Assembly: GCA_964467615.1 (NCBI GenBank)
Contig: CAYXRK010000120.1
Coordinates: 1-14,344 of the forward strand
Length of the DNA stretch: 14,344 nt
Source: CAYXRK01 sp964467615
GTDB taxonomy: Bacteria > Hydrogenedentota > Hydrogenedentia > Hydrogenedentales > GCA-2746185
Direction of reading: 5' to 3'
The notes below the pieces were generated by a model. It was given only the letters and a program-made list of their open reading frames with translations, made no database searches and was not told the origin of the DNA. A program made the translations under genes and the position numbers. Of the stretch, positions 1 to 6,251 are shown piece after piece (within the stretch, counting starts at the first letter, position 1; the number at the start of each line of letters is the position of its first letter).

Positions 1-303
1 TTAATACCCAAAGCGGCCTTTTTAGATCCCGGTGTGGTGAGCGATGCGGGCTAATGCAACGTCCGATAATATATATTATGTTACAAATTGACCATTCGAA
101 TCCGATGGCTGCACCGGGCTGATCATATCGATCCGTGCTCAAATCGGGTATCGATACCCGGCTGCGTGGCAAATGGCTACCCGTCATAAATTGTCAGCAC
201 TTCGCTATAACAACCGTAGAATGAATAACTTGGAGCACTGACGCGCTATATTAGCGCGATCCCCGTCAACGGATTTTCAGTAGTTCAGGTAAGTGTCAAA
301 TAA
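1..303. other. Non-coding left flank with three short palindromes
   Basis: I see no credible gene here. The stretch is visibly more AT-rich than the genes that follow. It holds a 14-bp AT palindrome at 66-79, a 16-bp perfect palindrome CGGGTATCGATACCCG at 145-160, and a 7-bp stem with a 3-base loop at 242-258 (CGCGCTA/TAGCGCG). None is followed by a T-run in either direction, so none reads as a standard intrinsic terminator for the minus-strand gene that ends at 304. The palindromes could be operator sites for a gene left of the window, but this is only a possibility. Confidence 0.5.
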
Positions 304-735
304 TTACCGGCGGAGTTCCCAGGTATCAGGTGTCACGAGTTCGAGGCTATTGCCCGAAGGATCCCGAAAGTACAACGACCGGCCGCCGTTGGGCCACGTG
401 TAGTCCGATTCGATGGCGACGCCGTGGCGTCCCAGGTGTTCCCGCCAGCGTCCCAGATCCTCCCGCGCCATCTCAAACGCCGCATGCCCCGCCCCCCTCG
501 CCCCATGCCCTGGAATACCAGTAAGCTCAGTAATCACAGAAATACTCTTGTTTCTCGGCGCTTCGGTGGCGTCTGGCCGGAATAGCAATAACATCCCCTC
601 CCCGCACCGAAAGAACACGTGGCGCCCGGCCACTTTGGCATAGGTGTCGAGCCCGAGTACTTGACGGTAGAAGCGTTCGGCTGAACCCAGGTCGTTCACG
701 TAGAGGCACGTTTCAAGTACACCCGTGACTTTCAT
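304..735 (-). CDS. VOC family (glyoxalase/bleomycin-resistance fold) protein
   Basis: A 143-residue single-domain protein of the vicinal oxygen chelate superfamily, which covers glyoxalases, ring-cleavage dioxygenases and antibiotic-binding proteins. Two beta-alpha-beta-beta-beta halves are visible, about residues 4-53 (ETCLYVNDLGSAERFY) and 82-136 (GHAAFEM ... YFRDPSGNSLELV). The likely metal ligands are E8 in the first strand, H84 and E132 in the closing SLEL motif, so metal binding looks intact. The ATG at 735 follows a GAGGTG ribosome site at sensible spacing. It starts 30 bp after the stop of the M20 hydrolase on the same strand, so the two are probably co-transcribed. The substrate cannot be told from sequence; this family is too broad. 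Confidence 0.88.
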   Translation of the reverse strand: MKVTGVLETCLYVNDLGSAERFYRQVLGLDTYAKVAGRHVFFRCGEGMLLLFRPDATEAPRNKSISVITELTGIPGHGARGAGHAAFEMAREDLGRWREHLGRHGVAIESDYTWPNGGRSLYFRDPSGNSLELVTPDTWELRR

Positions 736-765
736 TGATCAGCACCTCGTAGGTGGGCGCCCCGA

Positions 766-1938
766 TTAGTTTCGCCCGTCTGGTTGGGTCCACGCCAAAA
801 GCGCCCCAACTATCGCCCGGTAACCTTCCGCCGCGCGCGTCAACTGTTCCAATTCGATGTACTCATCGATAACGTGCGCGAGCGTTTCGTTCGAGGGCCC
901 AAACCCAATCGTCGGAATGCCCGCCGTTCCCGCCGAGTACGCTGCGTTCGTGCAGAACTGGTAACTCGCCAATTTCGGAAACAGCCCCTCAGCCAACAGT
1001 CCCACTCTCGCTCTTGCCACGATCGGCTCGCTCTCGTCGAAGACCCATGCAGGCAACCATTTCGGCTCATGCCATTCGACGCCAGTGTAGGTTGTGTAGC
1101 GTGAGGTCGCCAATTCAATGGTCGTATCGGGCGCGTTGGCGCGGGCGCAGGCTCGCCGCAATCCGGCCAAGAGTTCCTCCAGCGTCTCCCCGGGCATGAG
1201 CCGCCGTTCGTAGGTCGCTCGGCACCCGCTGGGAATGACCGAATGCGCCGGGTAGGGATTCGAGATGATGTCCGTCAGCGCCATGATGCCCTTGCCGACG
1301 CCGGGGTACTCGGGCATGCGCAACGTTTCGAACTCGGCGATGACGGCCATCATTTTGTGTACCGCGTTGTCGCCCAAGTCGGGCCGCGAAGCGTGCGAGG
1401 GCGTGCCGTGCGTGGTGATTACGAATTCGGCGCGGCCGCGCCCCGCGACCACGAGGTCGAGATTGGTCGCCTCGCCGATGACGACAAAATCCGCGGGATA
1501 GCGTTCGATCACGCAGCGCAATGCCGGACCTTCGATTAATTCCTCGCCGACTGACGCCGAGACAACGATTCGGCCCTTGCACGCTTTACGATCGACGCGC
1601 GCCGCGCCATACACCATCGCCGCGACTGCGCCCTTCATATCCGACGTTCCCCGGCCATACATGCGCCCCTCAAGGATTTCCCCGCCGAACGGATCGTGCG
1701 TCCACGCTTCACGTGGCATCACATCGACCGTATCGAGATGCCCGTCCAGAATGACCGTCGGCCCGGCGTGCCCGCCGTCGATGACGCCTATCGCGTTGCC
1801 CACGTTGTCGATCTCGGTGTGGTCGTAGCCGAGCGCCTTCATCTCCCGCACGACGCGCTCCGCGCACGGCCCTTCGTTACCCAACACGGACGGGAGGCGA
1901 ACGAGGTCCGCTGTGAAGTTAATGAGCGCGTCATTCAT
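766..1938 (-). CDS. M20 family metallohydrolase, YgeY/ArgE/DapE-like
   Basis: A 390-residue di-zinc amidohydrolase/peptidase of the M20 family, at the usual length. The metal site looks complete: H67 and catalytic D69 in DGHLDTVD, bridging D100 in YGRGTSDMKGA, general base E132 with ligand E133 in GEE, E156 in IGEATNLD, and the C-terminal H355 in LAHVIDEYIE. The dimerisation domain begins near residue 165 and has H182 in the PSHASRP motif. The GRGTSDMKG, VVIGEATNLDL and GRGRAEF stretches resemble the YgeY group, named for its selenium-metabolism neighbourhood, more than classical ArgE or DapE. No selenium, purine or carbamoyl-transfer gene is nearby, so the role is open: deacylation or cleavage of a small amide. 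Probably cytoplasmic (no signal peptide). First gene of an operon with the VOC protein; divergent from arsR. The ribosome site before the ATG is weak. Confidence 0.92.
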   Translation of the reverse strand: MNDALINFTADLVRLPSVLGNEGPCAERVVREMKALGYDHTEIDNVGNAIGVIDGGHAGPTVILDGHLDTVDVMPREAWTHDPFGGEILEGRMYGRGTSDMKGAVAAMVYGAARVDRKACKGRIVVSASVGEELIEGPALRCVIERYPADFVVIGEATNLDLVVAGRGRAEFVITTHGTPSHASRPDLGDNAVHKMMAVIAEFETLRMPEYPGVGKGIMALTDIISNPYPAHSVIPSGCRATYERRLMPGETLEELLAGLRRACARANAPDTTIELATSRYTTYTGVEWHEPKWLPAWVFDESEPIVARARVGLLAEGLFPKLASYQFCTNAAYSAGTAGIPTIGFGPSNETLAHVIDEYIELEQLTRAAEGYRAIVGALLAWTQPDGRN

Positions 1939-1967
1939 CGTTGGTCACACCCGCAGCAGCAGCAGCC

Positions 1968-1985
1968 GCGCCGTGATGACGGCGC
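1968..1985. promoter_or_regulatory. Inverted repeat in the leader of the M20 gene
   Basis: A 7-bp stem with a 4-base loop (GCGCCGT-GATG-ACGGCGC) lies about 30 bp upstream of the ATG at 1938, between the divergent M20 and arsR genes. In RNA from the minus strand it would form a GC-rich hairpin in the leader. It could be an operator half-site pair or a chance structure; no known element is recognised. Confidence 0.3.
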
Positions 1986-2079
1986 CCAATACGTGCGCGC
2001 AATTGTCGAGTCCCATGCAGTTTCTTCCCGTAAAACGGGTAGTTTATCTGCCTTCTGCACCAAACCTGTAACAAGCGGC

Positions 2080-2108
2080 TTGACAAGGACGACGCATTCA
2101 ATTATATT
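2080..2108 (+). promoter_or_regulatory. Sigma70-type promoter of the arsR-SRPBCC operon
   Basis: A perfect -35 TTGACA (2080-2085) is separated by 17 bp from a -10 TATATT (2103-2108). Transcription should start near 2115, giving a leader of only about a dozen bases before the ATG at 2128. There is no clear Shine-Dalgarno in that leader. Confidence 0.75.
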
Positions 2109-2123
2109 TAACCAATTGGTTAA
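2108..2123. promoter_or_regulatory. 16-bp perfect palindrome, probable ArsR operator
   Basis: TTAACCAATTGGTTAA is a perfect palindrome that begins on the last base of the -10 box and covers the expected transcription start. A dimeric winged-helix repressor bound here would block RNA polymerase. ArsR-type regulators paired with SRPBCC proteins are commonly autoregulated, so the downstream gene product is the natural ligand. The palindrome itself is seen; its binding is inferred. Confidence 0.7.
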
Positions 2124-2127
2124 TAAT

Positions 2128-2481
2128 ATGTCCATTACGCTCGACACCACCTTCGCCGCCTTGGCCGATCCCACGCGCCGCGCGATTCTCCGTCGGCTCG
2201 CGAAAGGGCCTGCTGCCGTTGGCGATCTGGCGGCCCCATTCAAGATGTCTTGGCCGGCGATCACCAAGCACCTCAAAGTCCTTGAACGCGCAAAACTCGT
2301 CCGCCGCGAGAAGGATGGCCGTGTACACCGCATGCATCTTCGCGCCGTGCCGATGCGCGACGCGCAAGCCTGGATCGACGAATACCGTCAGTTCTGGGAG
2401 CGCCAGTTCGGTGCTCTCGCCGAGTTTTTGGAAGCCACAGCCGAAGTGCCGGCAACGAACGAAAGGGAAGACCATGCCTGA
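2128..2481 (+). CDS. ArsR-family winged-helix transcriptional repressor
   Basis: A 117-residue metalloregulator-type HTH protein. The opening FAALADPTRRAILRRLA is the hallmark helix of the group, and the recognition helix lies at about residues 41-54 (SWPAITKHLKVLERA), followed by the wing (LVRREKDGRVHRMHL). No ELCVC-type cysteine metal site is present, and there is no cysteine at all, so it probably belongs to the non-metal group that travels with SRPBCC proteins. The open frame runs further upstream to 1696, but the ATG at 2128 directly after the promoter/operator is the natural start and gives the family length. Its stop overlaps the next gene by 8 bp, so the pair is translationally coupled. 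Confidence 0.93.
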   Translation: MSITLDTTFAALADPTRRAILRRLAKGPAAVGDLAAPFKMSWPAITKHLKVLERAKLVRREKDGRVHRMHLRAVPMRDAQAWIDEYRQFWERQFGALAEFLEATAEVPATNEREDHA

Positions 2482-2935
2482 ACCACGCGATCCAGCCACC
2501 AGTTTTTGCGTCGAACGCGTATTCAAGGCCAAACGCGACCGCGTCTATGCGGCGTTCACCAGCCCCGGACTCCTTCACCAATGGTGGTGTCCCGACGGCT
2601 ACCACTTCACGCACCTCGAAATGGACGCCCGACCTGGCAAGATGTGGAAGTCGGTCATGGTCTCCGACGCGGGCGATTTCACATGGACGTCGAAAGGCAC
2701 GTTCGACGAAGTTGTTTCCGGCAAGCGGATCGTTTGGCGCGTAACGGGTTCCACGGACGGCGGCGAAGGGCACGAAACTCGCGTCACGCTTACGTTCGAC
2801 GACGACCCGGGTGGAACACGCGTCACCCTTACGCACGAACGCTTCCCCGATTCCGAAACGCGCGACCACCATCAAGGCGGCTGGGGCACGTGTCTCGACA
2901 AACTCGCGCGACTATTTGATACCGGCAGGATTTAG
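2474..2935 (+). CDS. SRPBCC (AHSA1/activator of Hsp90-like) domain protein
   Basis: A 153-residue protein with the START/Bet v1-like ligand-binding fold of the AHSA1 type. Typical marks are the N-terminal VERVFKAKRDRVYAAFTSP, the WWCPDGY turn at 37-43, DARPGKMWK at 51-59, the central GTFDEVVSGKRIVW, and the C-terminal QGGWGTCLDKLARLF helix. The start at 2474 is preceded by an AAGGGAAG ribosome site inside the end of arsR. These proteins bind hydrophobic small molecules, but the ligand of most ArsR-linked members is unknown. Its stop is 30 bp from the convergent ThuA gene; no terminator hairpin is evident between them. Confidence 0.93.
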   Translation: MPEPRDPATSFCVERVFKAKRDRVYAAFTSPGLLHQWWCPDGYHFTHLEMDARPGKMWKSVMVSDAGDFTWTSKGTFDEVVSGKRIVWRVTGSTDGGEGHETRVTLTFDDDPGGTRVTLTHERFPDSETRDHHQGGWGTCLDKLARLFDTGRI

Positions 2936-2965
2936 CCGAACGCGCCCGTCATCGCCGCGCACAGT

Positions 2966-3859
2966 CTACTTTTTCCCTTTGTCGTCGAGGTTGGCCTTCA
3001 TTTCCTCGTCGGTGGGCGTGGTCGATGTAACGCCGTCTTCGGGGACTTCGACCTTCGCGGCCCAGGCGATTGCATTGAGCATGATTTTGCGCGTGTTGTC
3101 GTTCTGCCAGTTCTCGTGAAAATGCCCACCGGTGTAGCCGAAGCCACGCCCGCCGCCGGGCCGCTCGATGGCCCAGGCCACGTGTTGTAGCTCCCCTTTC
3201 TCGATGGCCGCGCGCACGGCGGGGTTGCCGCTGTGCGGTCCATCGGGCCGTTCCAATGTTTCTTTCGGAGGCAACGCGGTGAGGATCGGTGTCACGTTTT
3301 TCATTCCCTCGGGAAAGCGCATGTGGTAGTACCATTCGTCCTCGATGCTGAACGGTTTCACGCCGCGCGCGATCGGGTGCTGCGGTATAATTTTGAAATC
3401 GGCCGTCCAATGCGGGTTGACGGACCAGTGTGCCTCGAAGTACCCGCCGATCCATTGGAGGAATTTGTCGCCCACCGGTCCCTTCGGCGCTTCGACGGCG
3501 TAATGGATGCACACGATACCGACGCCCTTGTCCATCAGCCCCTGCACAAACTCGAGGCGCTCGTTCACGTAGTGACCGTCGCCCCCGTCGCAATACATGA
3601 CGACGGCCGCCGCCCCGTCGAAGACGCTTTCGTCCTTGGGCCAGCCGTACCACGAGACCTCGGCGTCGACTTGCGGCAATCCTTCTTCGAGACTCTTCGC
3701 GAGCAGCATGCAACCCGCGCGGTGTTCGTGCTCAGCGGGGCCGTGGCTCGGATTGCCCGCGACGAAGAGCACTTTGGTTTTCGCGTCGGCCGCGGACGCG
3801 CTCTGGGCCGCCAAGACCAATATCGCACACGCCGCAATCACCGTTGAAAATCGCAACAT
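2966..3859 (-). CDS. Exported ThuA domain-containing protein
   Basis: A 297-residue protein with a clear Sec signal peptide (residues 1-23, MLRFSTVIAACAILVLAAQ, cleavage after ASA). The mature part is a ThuA domain, a class I glutamine amidotransferase-like fold named from trehalose utilisation: VLFVAGNPSHGPAEHEH at the start, VVMYCDGGDGHYV near 87, the strand GIVCIHYAVEAP at about 114-125, DEWYYHMRFP at 174-183, and GYTGGHFHENW at 241-251. His119 stands where a nucleophile would sit in the amidotransferase fold. Such secreted ThuA proteins abound in planctomycete-like and other polysaccharide-degrading bacteria, often with sugar oxidoreductases; no such partner is here. The frame is open back to 3973, but the ATG at 3859 starts the signal peptide and has a GGGAAGG site upstream (about 11-base spacing). 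The acidic/lysine-rich C-terminus has no anchor. Confidence 0.9.
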   Translation of the reverse strand: MLRFSTVIAACAILVLAAQSASAADAKTKVLFVAGNPSHGPAEHEHRAGCMLLAKSLEEGLPQVDAEVSWYGWPKDESVFDGAAAVVMYCDGGDGHYVNERLEFVQGLMDKGVGIVCIHYAVEAPKGPVGDKFLQWIGGYFEAHWSVNPHWTADFKIIPQHPIARGVKPFSIEDEWYYHMRFPEGMKNVTPILTALPPKETLERPDGPHSGNPAVRAAIEKGELQHVAWAIERPGGGRGFGYTGGHFHENWQNDNTRKIMLNAIAWAAKVEVPEDGVTSTTPTDEEMKANLDDKGKK

Positions 3860-3936
3860 AGTCGTCACTGCCTTCCCGTAGTTTCGTGTAATCTTAGGCC
3901 CGACCCGCAGTACAGTCAACGCGACCAAGTATGTAA

Positions 3937-3966
3937 CTCGACTTCCCACCAGGTTTGGCGCATAAT
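3937..3966 (+). promoter_or_regulatory. Possible promoter of the parDE operon
   Basis: A -10-like CATAAT (3961-3966) lies 18 bp after a weak -35 (CTCGAC, 3937-3942). Transcription from it would begin at or next to the ATG at 3974, where no Shine-Dalgarno is visible, so the antitoxin mRNA could be leaderless. The match is modest. Confidence 0.35.
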
Positions 3967-3973
3967 CGAACAC

Positions 3974-4225
3974 ATGGAAATTCTTCCAAGCGAAATCATT
4001 GATGAACTCAACTCGCGCGTCGAGTCGGGAACGTATGCGTCATTGGCCGAGTTGATACAAGAGGCGCTGAAGGCCCTCGACCTAATTCGCGAAGCGAATG
4101 ATTGGGTCGAGGACAAAATCCGCGAAGGTTTCGAGAGTGGTCCCGCTGAGGAAATGACCGACGAGGATTGGGACGATATCGAACGCGAGGGACTTGCCCG
4201 GATTCAGGGCCGTTCAATAGAGTGA
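3974..4225 (+). CDS. parD: ParD-like antitoxin of a type II TA pair
   Basis: An 83-residue protein with the ParD pattern: a short N-terminal strand MEILPSEIIDELNSRVESG, then YASLAELIQEALKALDLI (about 21-38) forming the ribbon-helix-helix DNA-binding domain. An acidic C-terminal tail (EGFESGPAEEMTDEDWDDIE) is the part that wraps the toxin in this family. The length is normal. It would bind its own promoter and neutralise the ParE toxin encoded immediately after it, with which it overlaps by 4 bp (GTGA). It is divergent from the ThuA gene, 114 bp away. Confidence 0.9.
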   Translation: MEILPSEIIDELNSRVESGTYASLAELIQEALKALDLIREANDWVEDKIREGFESGPAEEMTDEDWDDIEREGLARIQGRSIE

Positions 4226-4539
4226 AACGGCGTATACTTCGCAGGATCGCCGCAAAGCGCGACTTGATTGAGCATTTCGCGCATATCGGAGAGCGCAATC
4301 TTGACGCGGCGCGTCAATTTCGTGCGAGCGCTGAGCGGGCATTCAAACTCCTCGCCGAGATGCCGGATGTCGGAGTCGTGAAACGGCTGCGAAACGCGAG
4401 CTATGGTGAACTTCGCATGTGGTCTATTCGTGAGTTTCCCGACCGGTTGATATTCTATCGATTTGACGAAAGCACCATCGAGATAGTTCGGGTTCTCCAC
4501 GCCCGACAGGATTATCGTCGGATATTCGCGATTGAGTGA
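4222..4539 (+). CDS. parE: RelE/ParE family toxin
   Basis: A 105-residue protein read from the GTG at 4222, which overlaps the antitoxin stop (GTGA). The frame is open further upstream, but the family start (two helices beginning with ILRRIAAKRDLIEHFAHI) and the coupling favour this codon. ParE marks are the AARQFRASAERAFKLLAEMPDVG helix-turn, then the beta sheet LRMWSIREFPDRLIFYRF and the closing IEIVRVLHARQDYRRIF. Classical ParE poisons DNA gyrase, while RelE relatives cut mRNA; the lack of a clear RelE catalytic set and the ParD partner favour ParE, but the target is inferred. It looks intact. Confidence 0.9.
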   Translation: MKRRILRRIAAKRDLIEHFAHIGERNLDAARQFRASAERAFKLLAEMPDVGVVKRLRNASYGELRMWSIREFPDRLIFYRFDESTIEIVRVLHARQDYRRIFAIE

Positions 4540-4572
4540 ATTTGAGAGAAACACGACACGGCCACCCCCCCT

Positions 4573-5316
4573 ATGGACTTTTCCCTCGTCATCCCCGCGT
4601 ACAACGAAGAGCACTACCTGCCGCGCTTGCTAGACACGATTGATATCGCGCGGCAACGGTACCGCGGCGGGGCGGACGCCATCGAGGTCATCGTCGGGGA
4701 CAATGCGTCGACCGACCGGACGGCCGAGATCGCCGCAGAGCGCGGATGCCGCGTGGTCCGCGTGGAGAAGCGGTGTATCGGCGCTGCCCGCAACGGCGGG
4801 GCGGCGGTCGCGCAAGGCGACATCCTTTGCTTCTCCGACGCCGACTACCGGATTCATCCCGAGACGTTCAACGTAATCAAGGACGGGATCGAATCCGGCA
4901 AGTACGTTGCCGGGGCGACGGGCGTCCGCCTCGAACGCATGAGCGTGGGTATCTTCGCCGCGTACTGCCTGATGGTGCCGATGGTGTGGCTGATGCGGAT
5001 GGACACGGGCGTGGTGTTTTGCCGGCGAGAGGACTTCGAATCGATTGGCGGGTACAACGAGGAGCGCCTCTTCGCCGAGGACGTGCAATTTCTGTTCGAC
5101 ATGCGCCGGCTCGGCAAACCGCGCGGCCAGCGTCTCGCTCGCCTCACCAAGGCCAAGGTGCTCACCTCAACGCGAAAATGGGACGTGCACGGTGACTGGC
5201 ACTACGTGTGGCTGGTGCTCTGCGCGCCGCTGTATTTCACCGTACTGCGCAAACAGATCGACGCCTTCGCCCAACGCTACTGGTACAACGAACGCCGCGA
5301 GGCCCCGAAGCAGTAG
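4573..5316 (+). CDS. Family 2 glycosyltransferase
   Basis: A 247-residue GT-A fold enzyme that transfers a sugar from a nucleotide donor to an unknown acceptor. Visible marks are VIPAYNEE (6-13), the nucleotide-binding GDNASTDRT (42-50), the metal-binding DAD at 89-91, the catalytic E169-D170 in FAEDVQF, and an RKW (201-203) in the place of the acceptor-side R-W motif. One hydrophobic stretch at about 211-225 (YVWLVLCAPLYF) and one around 127-140 suggest membrane contact rather than multiple spans. It starts 33 bp after parE with no clear Shine-Dalgarno and no obvious promoter, so it may be read from the TA transcript or have a promoter inside parE. The next gene, 120 bp on, is the CmoA-like enzyme. 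Confidence 0.9.
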   Translation: MDFSLVIPAYNEEHYLPRLLDTIDIARQRYRGGADAIEVIVGDNASTDRTAEIAAERGCRVVRVEKRCIGAARNGGAAVAQGDILCFSDADYRIHPETFNVIKDGIESGKYVAGATGVRLERMSVGIFAAYCLMVPMVWLMRMDTGVVFCRREDFESIGGYNEERLFAEDVQFLFDMRRLGKPRGQRLARLTKAKVLTSTRKWDVHGDWHYVWLVLCAPLYFTVLRKQIDAFAQRYWYNERREAPKQ

Positions 5317-5341
5317 TCGTCTCGGTCGTCGTAGCGCGGGG

Positions 5342-5370
5342 TTTTGAATCGTCCGCTCTTCCTGTATAAA
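5342..5370 (+). promoter_or_regulatory. Possible promoter upstream of the CmoA-like gene
   Basis: A TATAAA box (5365-5370) lies 17 bp after TTTTGA (5342-5347) or 15 bp after TTGAAT (5344-5349), in the 120-bp gap before the gene. The -10 is good and the -35 is ambiguous, so the transcription unit may begin here rather than at the glycosyltransferase. Confidence 0.35.
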
Positions 5371-5436
5371 GTTACCTAAACTGTGGTCTGATTGCCGCGC
5401 TTTTTCTCGATTGTTTCAGAGAGATGGGGGATAATC

Positions 5437-6201
5437 ATGAGCAATTCGAGCGTAAATCCTGCGAGCCAGGATCCGCGCGATGAGATTTTCGCGAAGCCCC
5501 TCGAGCAGATCACGGACTTCAATTTCGGCAAGGAAACAGCGGCCGTTTTCGACGATATGCTGGATCGATCGGTGCCGTTCTACGGCGAAATTCAGCGGAT
5601 GATCTCGGAACTCGCCGCCGATTTCGCTAAGTCCGATTCCGCCGTATACGACCTGGGCTGCTCGACGTGCAACACCTTCCTGCAAATTGCACCGTATCTT
5701 CCACCGGACGCGCGGCCCCGGTTCGTCGGGCTGGACTCCTCGCAAGAGATGCTCGACAAGGCGCGCTCGAAGCTCATGCGCGCAGGTTTCAACTACGACT
5801 ATGATCTGCGCATGGCAGACCTCAACGAAGGTGTAGTCCTCGAAGAGGCCAGCGTGGCGATCATGACGTTGACGCTCCAGTTCCTCCGGCCCATGCGACG
5901 CGAACCGCTCGTCAAAAGCATATACGACGGCCTGCGGCATCAAGGCGCGCTTATCATCGTCGAGAAGGTCCTCGGCGAAGATTCGACCTTTAATCGTCTG
6001 TTCATCAAACACTACTACGAGATGAAACGGCGGAACGGTTACAGCGATCTTGAGATCGCGCAAAAACGCGAGGCGCTCGAGAACGTCTTGATTCCGTACC
6101 ACCACCACGAGAATGTCGAACTACTCCGGAGCGTCGGCTTCAATCACGTCGACGTTTTTTTTAAGTGGTATAACTTCTGCGGTTTCATGGCGATAAAATG
6201 A
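5437..6201 (+). CDS. cmoA: CmoA-like carboxy-SAM synthase family protein
   Basis: A 254-residue class I SAM-fold enzyme that follows E. coli CmoA along its whole length: DEIFAKPLEQITDFNF at the N-terminus, the ITDF...VFDDMLDRSVPFY block (25-49), motif I VYDLGCS (70-76), LTLQFLRP (145-152), IYDGL (162-166), the NGYSDLEIAQKREALENV block (200-217), and the closing KWYNFCGFMAI. CmoA makes carboxy-SAM from SAM and prephenate, and CmoB uses it to build the cmo5U wobble base in tRNA. By my recollection of the E. coli sequence, the carboxylate-binding Arg199 corresponds to R211 here and is kept. Motif I differs, with GCSTCN replacing GCSLGA, and NFTLQF is TLTLQF. No cmoB is adjacent. Start: ATG at 5437 after GAGATGGGGG. 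Family membership is firm; the exact reaction is less so. Confidence 0.75.
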   Translation: MSNSSVNPASQDPRDEIFAKPLEQITDFNFGKETAAVFDDMLDRSVPFYGEIQRMISELAADFAKSDSAVYDLGCSTCNTFLQIAPYLPPDARPRFVGLDSSQEMLDKARSKLMRAGFNYDYDLRMADLNEGVVLEEASVAIMTLTLQFLRPMRREPLVKSIYDGLRHQGALIIVEKVLGEDSTFNRLFIKHYYEMKRRNGYSDLEIAQKREALENVLIPYHHHENVELLRSVGFNHVDVFFKWYNFCGFMAIK

Positions 6202-6251
6202 CACTTGTCCGGCGCGCTTCGTTGCGTTCGTTCAGCTAGACTGCGGATGAG

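Noticed and set aside
91..112. TTCGAATCC, which looks like a tRNA T-loop
   Set aside because: There is no acceptor, D or anticodon arm around it at the needed distances on either strand.
242..258. Stem-loop considered as the terminator of the VOC operon
   Set aside because: No T-run follows on the minus strand, and it lies about 45 bp past the stop; kept only as a palindrome.
1696..2127. Upstream extension of the arsR frame
   Set aside because: It runs antisense through the M20 gene and across the arsR promoter and operator; the ATG at 2128 gives the normal family length.
3233..3847. A 204-codon plus-strand open frame
   Set aside because: Antisense to the ThuA gene, which has a signal peptide and family motifs; the frame has no domain character.
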